DNA of 64,000 nt from contig JAJEKV010000002.1 of assembly GCA_021234155.1 (NCBI GenBank), positions 42,769,203 to 42,833,202 on the forward strand. Direction: 5' to 3'. Under the pieces are notes generated by a model. The model was not told the DNA's origin. It made no database searches and saw only the letters and a program-made list of their open reading frames with translations. Made by a program: the position numbers and the translations under genes. Origin of the DNA: Isoetes taiwanensis (taxonomy: Eukaryota; Streptophyta; Lycopodiopsida; Isoetales; Isoetaceae). Within the stretch, counting starts at the first letter, position 1. Each line of letters begins with the position of its first letter. Positions 13,213-22,826 of the stretch are shown one piece after another.

Positions 13213-14611
13213 TATATCCCTTTTTTTTCTTATTAATTTTATTTTATCTCTGATTGTTTATTCTTTCATGCATGTGTTCAAAGACTAGGCTTGGGGTTAG
13301 TAAACTAACTTCTTGGTTGAAGGCAATGGAGAAAGTATTTTGATGCGGAAAAGAAAAAATGCATTGAAGAGAAAGGCAAGGGTTAAATTAGGGATATAGT
13401 CAAATGAATAGAATAAAAGTCACTTTGCATTTCGGCATGATACAGATTGAAGATGAGGATCCCATCCCATTATCCCCGGTTTGGGCCCCCGGCATTTGAA
13501 AGCTATAAGCGAAATTGAAAATGGAGGTTCTGTAATATATATAATCTGCCCCGGACTTTGTGCCTTTGAAGACTATAATCTTGAGAGCGAACAAAGGAGT
13601 TCAAGATTGAGAAGCGTTTTGGGGTCAGGGGATGTTCCCAAAAGTTAGAAGCAAGTATTTGTCTCAACCGTTTGTCAGGATAGATCTAAATCCAATGGTG
13701 TAAGAAGAGGACACGTGGATAGGCTAGGCTTCAAAATAATGTGATACCTAGGGTTGAGCTGTTGCGCTAAAAACAAAGTCCCATATGCAATGTGAAATCG
13801 CGATCTGCGGTACTATTGGCAACAGGGTGCAATTCGGTGCCATTTAATGCCACGTGCAATAACTTCGCTGCCCTATGTCGAATCTCGCCCTAAAGTCACT
13901 TCTTGTACATGGAAGTTGACAAAGTTTTGACAGAACAGGAGAGAGCCCTGTTTATAGGAATCCGTTCCAACGGTTCTTGCATTGAATGTTAGGATCCCCA
14001 TCAATAGGGATTCCAGAGATGGCAACACGTGGAAATTTTTTTCTCACTTCGCTCCTATCGAAACTGTCCAAAACAATGAACGTTTCCAAATCCTGGGAAG
14101 CATTTCAGTGATGCTGATTTCGGAGTTGTAGAAGGTGGTTCTTGATGAAACCAAACAGAAGCAATGCCTACTGCAGAATACCTCTGCCCGATCATAGCAG
14201 AATACCTCTGCTCGATAACAACATATGCCGGATCACAGAGGAAAAAAAGTGCGCCCAATTCTGGCGCCATTTTTTTTGGGCTCGCGTGGATATGACGTGG
14301 ACGGTTGCTGTCGACAGTAACAATGTGACCCGAATAAAAGATTAAAGTTAATGTCAAAATTCCTGTTCTAGATTATTTTTGGACCATTGGATGCAAGCAT
14401 ATTGCACAACATATTCCACCTCATCAAATTTCAGCCCTTGAATTCAAGTCAAGATGGGGTCAAATCCATTGTATTTGACTTACCCCTTGGAGCCACACTA
14501 ACCATTCAAAGCCGTAGCTTGTAAAAATACCATCACAAATTTTGTCCACATAACCCCATAACCATAATTTCGTTCACACACAATTGAGCCAGCAGCCACC
14601 ACATCAAGTAC
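13213..14611. other. Intergenic with promoter-like G-box cluster
   Basis: No credible coding frame. The segment 13690-14040 holds three CACGTG G-boxes, listed separately. A (T)8GGG followed by TGACGTGG lies at 14270-14300. Otherwise nothing recognisable is seen before the tRNA-like segment at 14612. Confidence 0.4.
13711..14031. promoter_or_regulatory. Three G-box / ABRE-like CACGTG elements
   Basis: ACACGTGG at 13711-13718, CACGTG at 13851-13856 and ACACGTGG at about 14025-14032 give three palindromic G-boxes in 320 bp. In plants these cores bind bZIP and bHLH factors (ABA or light response). No TATA box with a credible gene follows directly, so the regulated gene is unknown. Confidence 0.4.
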
Positions 14612-14703
14612 AATGAGCCCGGGGAGTCGAACCCCAGTATAAATTCCCATTCTAGCATCCCACAAAAGGAATGCGTGCTATACCCAGGGGCCATAGCCCA
14701 CTA
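14612..14703 (-). mobile_element. tRNA-derived SINE head or tRNA pseudogene
   Basis: Read on the minus strand there is an A-box-like TGGCCCCTGGGTATAGCAC and, about 45 nt later, a B-box GGTTCGACTCC within a perfect GGGG/CCCC T-arm. The acceptor ends do not pair, so it is not a functional tRNA. A SINE body would extend to lower coordinates (to about 14450), but I could not find its 3' tail. Confidence 0.35.
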
Positions 14704-15160
14704 ACAGAACAAACAAGTTAGTCCCATTTACATAATGAAACATGAATAAGAACTCACCTCATAATATAATTGCCCCTAACGAAATTCAGTTTACTCATAA
14801 TTATTATGTGGGCGAAATTTCAAATGGTATTTTTATAACATAAGGTTTTCAGTAGTTAGTATGGGTATTCCTATGAAAATTGGGCAGGAAATGACGGTGG
14901 CACTATGGATTCGAAATATTGGAATCTAGGGTTTGGTATCTGTTCCTGGGTTGGTCGAACTGGGAGTTCTCGCGTGGTCTGTGGTATAGATGGCGGAAAC
15001 AGTGATGGCGGCGCCGGGTATGTCTTGGCTGTGTGATTGTTTCTGTTTTTGGCCACAGGATAAGGATGGGTCGTCTTGGTTGTCGGTAGCCAACTCCAGT
15101 TTTGTGTCAGCAGATTTCTGTCACAGATAAGCCGGGTCTGTTTCTTTTATTTTGTTTATG

Positions 15161-16668
15161 ATGTCTTTGAAGAGAGCAGCGAGGAAAGGGAAGGGTATTG
15201 GTTGCTCTGTGCCTCCTTCTCTGAGTTCTTTAAAAGTCGGCTCCTCTAATTCTGGAGAGTCTGAGACTGGGGGACATGCTGCTGGTTGTTCTCTTGGTCA
15301 GGATTGGAGTGTCATAGATGTTAGTGTAATGTTGGGTTCGTCTGGGCAAGATGTGCCCATGAGTTTTTACAATGCTCTTGTTGGGTTTTGCAATCGAAGA
15401 TGTTTGGTTGGAGCTGGCCATGGAGCGTGGTGCAAGTGTTAATCACTTGCACCGCCAGGCTGATTTTAGAGTTCGGTTCAAGAGCCCCAGGGCCATGAAT
15501 GATGCCGTAAAAAAGGATTTCAATTGGATTTCAAAGCCGCCTGGTGTGATTGTGGTATGCAAAGCCCTTAAAAATACTCGCCCTCATTGTTTTGAAGGCA
15601 TGATTGGGTACTGTATGAAGGATGTTGGGAAAGTCCATTATGTTTGTCATCTTCATAATGTGAGTGAGGGAAAAGATTTGTATTTGAGATGGGAAGCTGG
15701 TGATACAAAGAATCTTGTTGTGCTTGACAATAAAAACCTCTTGAATCGAGCTGCACATTTTGTGAATTACCATGGGAATCGTAGGTTGACTGCTAGTCTA
15801 TTATATACCTTGGCTAGGATGATTCGATCTGAAAAATTTACCTTGTCTAATTCCTGGATCATCCCTTCAAACACGGCTCATATTAATGAGCATTGTGTTC
15901 GGCCTACGTGGAGAGTGCTACTGAACCCTAGTCACTGCATGCCGTCAGATATGAGGACGATTTTATTTGGCTTGCCAGCAGGCTTTGTGCCTGTGAAGAG
16001 GAATGGGCCTGGGCGCAGGCGTTATTGGGATGATGCTATTCCTGCTGATGAGGAAGATGATAATTTTGAGGATATCCATGATGCTTCTTATAGTGCAGAT
16101 AGCCCTGATGTCGTTATACTTGAGCCTGACGTAGATTATATCCTTGTGCACAAGGGTGATCGTACCATGGCTGTTGGCTGATGACCTTGCTTGGGTGTTG
16201 GTTGTACAGTTGAGTTTCTTTGTTTTCATGCTTTTGTTTGTTGTATAGTTGCAGGATTTATAGAGACTGATCCGGAAGCAGTTGTTGGCGTGGACGAGCC
16301 TGTCGTGTCTTTGCCTGAATCTTTCATTTCATCTGATGTAGATGCATCCCATCCCGACCCTGTTGTATATTCCGCTGAACCAGAGGCAGCATTCTCCGCT
16401 CAGGAGTTTGTTAATAACGTTATTCAGGTTGGGACTGAGGCACATAAGATTGCGGCATCACTGCGTTTGCTTAGGCGGCAGCTTAGGCATTATATACGTC
16501 CATTGACAGTGCTATATCTGCTGTGGAGTGAGATCACTTGGGTGTGCCTGTTTCTGAATTGCACATATTGCGTTCTCATATGAGTCTTGCAAGGGCATTA
16601 CTTGTGCAGGAAATACGCCAGTTAGATGCGATCATAAGGCATGCGCAAAGTGGCACGGCTATGAACTA
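15161..16668 (+). pseudogene. HUH endonuclease (Rep-like) of a Replitron, left copy
   Basis: The protein starts MSLKRAARK at 15161 with a basic, Ser/Gly-rich N-terminus. A first Rep-like strand (SVIDVSVMLG) is followed by a 1-nt frame break near 15385. The second frame has NHLHRQ, which fits the metal-binding HUH motif with the following Gln, and about 45 residues later GYCMKD, which fits the YxxK catalytic-tyrosine motif. Downstream are KNLVVLDNKNLLNRA, TLARMIRSEKF and WIIPSNTAHI blocks, which I recall from Rep proteins of Replitrons. An acidic tail follows, then a probable intron ending TATAGTTGCAG at about 16254, then an acidic C-terminal exon that is frameshifted near 16490. Catalysis (nicking with covalent 5' attachment) is known for the superfamily. 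The two breaks make this copy non-functional as written. Confidence 0.6.
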
Positions 16669-16719
16669 TGTTTATGTTTCTCACTGCTAACATAAACTAA
16701 TAATAAACATGAACATAAA

Positions 16720-18173
16720 CTAGTTCATAGCCGTGCCACTTTGCGCATGCCTTATGACCGCATCTAACTGGCGTATTTCCTGCACAAGTAATGCCCTTGC
16801 AAGACTCATATGAGAACGCAATATGTGCAATTCAGAAACAGGCACACCCAAGTGCTCCCACTCCATAACAGATATAGCACTGTCAATGGACATATAAAAT
16901 GCCCTAAGCTGCCGCCTAAGCAAACGCAGTGATGCCACAATCCTATGCGCCTCAGTCCCAACCTGAATAACGTTATTAATAAACTCCTGAGCGGAGAATG
17001 CTGCCTCTGGTTCAGCCGAATATACAACAGGGTCGGGATGGGATGCATCTACAGCAGATGAAATGAAAGATTCAGGCAAGGACACAAGAGGCTCGTCCAC
17101 GCCAATAACTGCTTCTGGATAAGTCTCCATAACCCCTGCAACAAACAAAAGCATGAAAACAAAGAAACTCAACCGTACAACTAACACCCAAGCAAGTTCA
17201 TCAGCCAACAGCCATGGTACGATCACCCTTGTGCACAGGGATATAATCTACGCCAGGCTCAAGTATAACGACATCACTATAAGAAGCATCAGGATATCCT
17301 CAAAATTAATAACATCATCCCAATAACGCATGCGCCCAAGCCCATTCCTCTCCACAGGCACAAAGCCTGCTGGCAAGCCAAATAAAATCATCCTCATATC
17401 CAACGCCATGGCACTCTCCACACAGGCCGAACACGATGCTCATTGATATGAGCCGTATTTGAAGGGATGATCCAGAAACTAGACAAGGTAAATTTTCCAG
17501 ATCGAATCATCCTAGCCAAGGTATACAATAGACTAGCAGTCAACCTACAATTCCCATGGTAATTCACAAAATGTGTAGCTCGATTCAAGAGGTTTTTATT
17601 GTCAAGCACAACAAGATTCTTTGTATCACCAATTCCCCATCTCAAATACAAATCTTTTCCTTTCTCAATAGCAGCCTCACTCAGATTATGAAGATGACAA
17701 ACATAATGGACTTTCCTAACATCCTTCATACAATACCCAATCATGCCTTCAAAATAATGAAGGCGAGTATTTTTAAGGGCTTTGTATACTAAAATCACAC
17801 CCGGCGGCTTTGAAACCCAATTGAAATCCTTTTTTATGGCATCATTCATGGCCCTGGGGCTCTTGAACCGAGCTCTAAAAACAGCCTGGCAGTCAACACT
17901 TGCACGCTCCATGGCCACAACTCCAGCTAAACACCTTCGATCGGAAAACCCAACAAGAGCATCGTAAAAACTCATGGGCATATCTTGCCCAGACAAACCC
18001 AACGTTACACTAACATCTATGGCACTCCAATCCCGACCAAGAGAACAACCAGCAGCATGTCCCCCAGTTTCAGACTCTCCAGAATTAAAGGAGCCAATTT
18101 TTAAAGAACTCAGAGAAGGAGGCACAGAGCAACCAATATCCTTCCTTTTCCTCGCTGCTCTCTTCAAAGACAT
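16720..18173 (-). pseudogene. HUH endonuclease (Rep-like) of a Replitron, right copy
   Basis: This is the same gene on the opposite strand. The N-terminal part stays in frame for about 260 codons from the ATG at 18173, through GMIGYCMKD (catalytic Tyr and Lys intact) to WIIPSNTAHI. The HUH histidines are lost by a small deletion: MERASVDCQAV replaces the NHLHRQ region. The frame breaks near 17400. The acidic C-terminal exon is better preserved here than in the left copy, running from about 17130 to a stop near 16720 and including PESFISSAVDASHPDP and a helical Leu/Arg-rich end. Together the two copies show the ancestral layout, though neither is intact. Confidence 0.6.
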
Positions 18174-18552
18174 CATAAACAAAATGGAAGCAACAGACCC
18201 GGCTTACCTATGACGGAAATCTGTGACAGAAATCTGCTGACACAAAACTGGAGTTGGGCTACCGAACAACCAAGACGACCCCTTCGTATCCTGTAGCCAA
18301 AAACAGAAACAATCATACAGCCAAGACACATACCCGGCGGCGCCACCATCGCTGTTTCCGCTATCTATACCACAGACCATGTGAGAACTCCCAGTTCAAC
18401 CAACCCAGGAACAGATACCAAACCCTAGATTCCAATATTTCAGAATCCATAGTGCCACCATCATTTCCTGCCCAATTTTCATACGAATACCCATACTAAC
18501 CACATTGAAAACCTTATGTTATAAAAATACCATTTGAAATTTCGCCCACACG

Positions 18553-18774
18553 GCAGAGGAAACAGAGCTTTTAGCATATCATGCGAAGCAGGGGAGGGCA
18601 TGCAAAGGAAACAGAGCAGGGCAGGGCATGCAAATGAAACACAGCAGAGGATGCAGTGGATGCAAAGTCCTAGAAACAAGAAACGAGATGCAATCAGAAA
18701 CTTACAAGAATCCCTGCCATACTGAAACCCTGCGTGCTCAGAGAAACCTCACTCGCTTGCAAGAATTATCAATG
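18553..18774. other. Purine-rich flank with GGCATGCAAA repeats
   Basis: The motif GGGCATGCAAA(G/T)GAAACA occurs twice (18595 and 18625), with a weaker third copy near 18650. No gene is visible. Confidence 0.4.
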
Positions 18775-18779
18775 GAGAA

Positions 18780-19249
18780 TGTAACGTTCCTAACCGACAT
18801 GCCCTTAGCCAACTGGGCAAAACCGTCTAGTCGTTTATGAGTAGTCGCTTCTACCCATTTATGCCGGTGTCTCAGGAACGCCCCACAGGCACATTCAAGG
18901 TTCGAATACTCGAGCGGTCTACCATGGGCCCGTTATAGTCTCTCCCACTAGAACTATGCTCGTCCTCGAGCATCCAAGGCTATACCAAGTCTATGTCATA
19001 CCATGTCACAATGATTACCAAGTCTTCGCAAATTACCCATGCATATAGGCACCCATGGAGACTCGAACTCGAGACCTGCTCTGATACCAACTGTGACGTT
19101 CCTAACCGACATGCCCTTAGCCAACTGGGCAAAACCGTCTGGACGTTTATGAGTAGTCGCTTCTACCCATTTATGCCGGTGTCTCAGGAACGCCCCATAG
19201 GCACATTCAAGGTTCGAATACTCGAGCGGTCTACCATGGGCCCGTTACA
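18780..19249 (-). mobile_element. TRIM (miniature LTR retrotransposon) with target duplication GAGAA
   Basis: Two 158-bp direct repeats (18780-18937 and 19092-19249) begin TGT(A/G)ACGTTCCTAACC and end GGGCCCGTTA. Next to the right repeat is GCTCTGATACCA, the reverse complement of the initiator-Met tRNA primer site TGGTATCAGAGC, so the element reads on the minus strand. The purine tract GTGGGAGAGA (minus strand) abuts the left repeat. GAGAA at 18775-18779 and 19250-19254 is the target duplication. The interior is only about 154 bp and has no coding capacity; transposition would need proteins from another element. Confidence 0.9.
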
Positions 19250-19254
19250 GAGAA

Positions 19255-19881
19255 CAAGCCCGGAATTTCCACCAAAACGGCGGCTTACGTTTAGTAGCCG
19301 GTTACCAGGCACATTGATAAAACATGATATTTGGTAAATTTCCCTTAAAACTTCTAACAACCCCAACATTTATGGCAGGTTTTATATGGTGCTTCGAGTA
19401 AGAGGTAAATCACTGCCTCTAGTAATGATTTGTTTGATCTGATACACCATCCAGCAGGTGACCAGATTATGGGAGTCTCCATTAGGGTCTTCTACCGGAA
19501 ATACTGTGCCATATGGCACTCCTGGCTCCACGATTTGATGTTCCCATTGCTTCCAGGGTGACATGGCACTGCATCCGGTAGAATTTCCAGATGCACCATC
19601 ACTGCATCTGAAAAACTGAAGTTGCCCTGGAGTTTGTCGTTTAGGGCATATTCAAACCGGCTTCCAGTTCTCCTACGTATCCAAACCGGCTATCTCAAAT
19701 CTTCTTGGGCGTTTGCTGCTCTGTCACCGGAATCGAAAAGGTAAGTTATGCGATTGAAAATTGGAAATGGTCTGCATTTGCTCTGCCCGTAATTGCCTAC
19801 ATGGCGCAGGTATCAAACACGAGTGTAATGCTAATGGGGATCCGCTCTAAGGTGTCTCTTTCCATCTATTAATTCGTACTA
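19255..19881. other. Upstream region of PPR copy A; no gene
   Basis: No coding frame is seen. Homology with the upstream side of PPR copy B begins only at TAAGGTGTCTC (about 19849), so this flank is not shared with copy B. It may hold the original PPR promoter; a TTTATATGG lies at 19381. Confidence 0.4.
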
Positions 19882-22553
19882 ATGCTGCTCGAGTCCCCAA
19901 AGAAGCTGAATTTTGTTTATCCTTCCACCGATCGAAGCCTATGGCCCTGCACAAAAAGGGTATCACTTAGACCAAAATGCTTCCAGGACTTTGTCGGAAA
20001 TTATGCAAAGATAAGGGAAATTCCCCCCTTTCAGAATAGGAAAAGGCTATATGGTGGCAAGAAGGACCGGAGGGACCATTCTAATGCCACAATGGAGGCT
20101 AAAGAAGCTCTCTTAGTTTATCAGAAAACGTTTCAGAATGGGCAAACTCCAAGTTTTTCTATATTACTTGCTGCATTGAAGGCATGCACTCTTTTAAGAG
20201 ACTTAGAAACAGGGATTAGTATTCATGCCCATGTAAGCGATAATGGGGATGATATTCATATTATAATGGCAACCACCCTAGTGTATATGTATGCTAAATG
20301 TGGGAGCATGGCAAGGGCTCGTCATGTCTTTGACAGGATGCCTCAACACGACCTGGTGTCTTGGAATGCTATGATTTTTGGATATGCCAAGAGTGGGGAG
20401 AACAAATGTGCTCTCCATCTATTTGCTTGCATGCAAGTAGAAGGTTTGGCACCAAATCCTGGAACCTATGTTGTTGCACTCAAGGCATGTGCAAATTGTC
20501 AGCGGTGAAAAGAAGTTTGGCGAGCAAGTTGGTAGTAAGGTTGTAAAGGTACAGTCTTTAGAGAAGGTCAAAGCTATTCACTCCCAATTTGCAAAGAGTA
20601 TGTATGCATCTGACGTGTTTGTGGAAAATACAATGGTGGACGCCAATGGCAAATGTGGCAGTATGGTGCAAGCTCATTTGGTCTTTGATAAGATGTTTCA
20701 ACCTGATATCGTGTCTTGGAATTCTCTGATATTTGGATATTTGGAAAGTGGGGAGAACGAATGTGCTCTCCAATTGTTCACTTGCTTGCAAGAAGAAAAT
20801 TGCCAGATCCTCGAACTTATGTTGCAGCACTTAAGGCATGTGCTAGTTGTGCAACGAAAGAAGATGGTAAGAAAGTGAAAGGCAAACTTGTGAAAGTACA
20901 AACTTTAGAGAAGGTCTTGGCTATTCATTCTCACTTGGCAAAGCAATGCTGTGAGTATGCTATTCATTCTCACTTGGCAAAGCAATGCTGTGAGTATGAT
21001 AATTTTGTTGCAAATACACTGTTGGACGTTTATGCCAAATGTGGGAGCATGGAACATGCCTGTTTGGTCTTTGATAAGATGCCTCATCACGATTTAATAT
21101 CTTGGACTGCCATGATATTTGGGTATGAAGAGACTATGGAGAGCAAGTACGCTTTCAAGTTATTTTCATGCATGCAAGATGAAGGGTTCATGCCAAATGA
21201 TCGAACTTATGTTGCCATACTTAAGGCATGTGCTACTTGTGCAGCCAATGAAGATGGGAAGCGAGTGGGGGGGAAACTTATAAAATTAGAATCTCTAGAG
21301 AAGGGTATAGCTATTCACTCTCAACATACAAAGAGAGGGTGTGATCCAGACATATTTGTAGCAAGTACAATTCTAGATATGTATGCCAAATGTGGGAGCA
21401 TGGAGCATGTTCGTAGGGTCTTTGATAGGATGCCACACCATGATCTGTATCATGGACTGCGATGATATCTGCGTATTCAGAGAGCGGAGAGGGGGAGTGC
21501 ACTTTCCAGTTGTTTGCATGTATGCAAGATGAAGGTTTCTTGCCACTGGCTCGAACATACGTGGTTGTACTTAAAGGATGCGCTAGTTATACATCAAGAA
21601 AACTTGGCAATCAAGTTGAGGGGAAACTTGTCAATGTAGAGGCATTAGAGAAGGGCATGGCTCTTCACTCTCAACTTGCAAAGAATGGGTATAAGTCAGA
21701 CATTTTTGTAGCCAATACAATGGTAGATATGTATGCTAACTGTGGAAGCATGATACATGCTCGTGGGGTCTTTGAGGAAATGCTACATCATGATTTAGTG
21801 TCGTGGAATGCTATGATATCTGGATATGCTGAGGGTGAGGAGAGCATTTTGGCTTTGGAATTCTTCTTGTGCATGCAAGGTGAAGGTTTTGTGCCAGATG
21901 CTCAAACATATGTTGCTGCACTGAAGGCGTGCGGCAGTCTAGTGGCCCTGGAAACCGGAAAAAAGATCCATATTCAAATTTGCAGTGCTGGACTCCATAA
22001 TGAGCCATTTGTAGCAGGATGTCTGGTTGGATTCTATGGTAAATGTGGAAGCATGGTTGATGCTGAGCAAGTTTTCGATTCAATGAGTGGGAAGACTTTG
22101 GTAATATGGAATCCACTGCTAGCAGGATACGCTCACCATGGAGATGCCCAACGCGTCTTTGATCTCTTTAAAATGTTTACAAGCAGACAATATCACCTTT
22201 CTCTCCATTCTTAATGCTTGCAACCATGCTGGTCTTGTTGACAAGGGAAAAGGTTACTGTTGGTTGATGCATGCGCATTATATGCTCACCCCTAGTATAG
22301 AGCATTATACTTGTATTGTTGATCTCTTTGGTCGGTCCAATTATTTGGATGATGCAGTAGAAGTAATAAAGAATATGCCTTTTGAACCAGATCTGTTGAT
22401 ATGGAAAGCAGTTTTGGGTGCTTGTAGAAAGTGGAAAAATGTGGTGCTTGGAAAGCATGCATTTGAATCTGTTTTAAGACATGATTATAAAGATGCTTCA
22501 GCATATATGTTGATGACAAATATTTATAAAACTGGAATACTACAAGGTTTTTG
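19882..22553 (+). pseudogene. PLS-class PPR protein, copy A (decayed)
   Basis: This copy is collinear with the intact gene at 31791-34460 and very similar to it, but broken. Frame changes occur near 20500 (extra bases in the CANC region), near 20805 (loss in the ENLLPD region) and near 21447 (1-nt loss before SWTAM). A small deletion near 22172 removes part of KIMQKR. A 39-bp in-frame tandem duplication lies at about 20926-21003 (AIHSHLAKQCCEY twice). The end differs as well: GGTTTTTGA gives an immediate stop. In plants PLS-class PPR proteins bind organelle RNA and guide C-to-U editing or processing. This copy probably makes no full protein. Confidence 0.85.
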
Positions 22554-22826
22554 AAGCACCGAGGTATTCCTCTGATAATGAAAAGGCTCTTGGGAAGCCA
22601 GCTATAATGGTGGGGATTCAAAAGTAAAGCATACATCCATAAAATTCTCCCTGTGCAATGCACAGAGAAGTTGCAGAAGGATCATATCTTCCCATTAACA
22701 GACAAAGAGTGCATATAATCTATAGGCTGCAAACAAGCCTATCAGATTCCAGGATCTGAGGGTATGGAAAATAGTTTTAGACGTTTATAGAAAGTGGAAA
22801 AATTGGCTGTTGAATTTATTCTAAGA
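22554..22826 (+). other. Decayed 3' tail of PPR copy A
   Basis: The sequence stays similar to the 3' flank of copies B and C up to ATTCTAAGAGTCG at 22826, where it stops abruptly at the LINE 5' end. Fragments such as LGKPAIM and a short Lys-rich run could be relics of an E+ region, but no clear DYW residues remain. Confidence 0.45.

Larger units (their letters stand above)
14806..18552. mobile_element. Inverted tail-to-tail pair of Replitron-like elements
   Basis: The left unit 14806-16669 reappears as reverse complement at 16719-18552, around a ~50-bp centre rich in AAACATGAACATAAAC-type sequence. Outer ends share GTGGGCGAAATTTCAAATGG. Each unit carries one copy of an HUH-endonuclease gene read toward the centre. 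The arms differ by many substitutions and different frame breaks, so the palindrome is old. No target duplication is evident at the outer ends (flanks AATTATTAT and GGCAGAGGAAAC). Confidence 0.7.

Noticed and set aside
14806-18552. Palindrome as an assembly artefact
   Set aside because: The arms differ by many substitutions and have different frame breaks, which a fold-over read error would not give.
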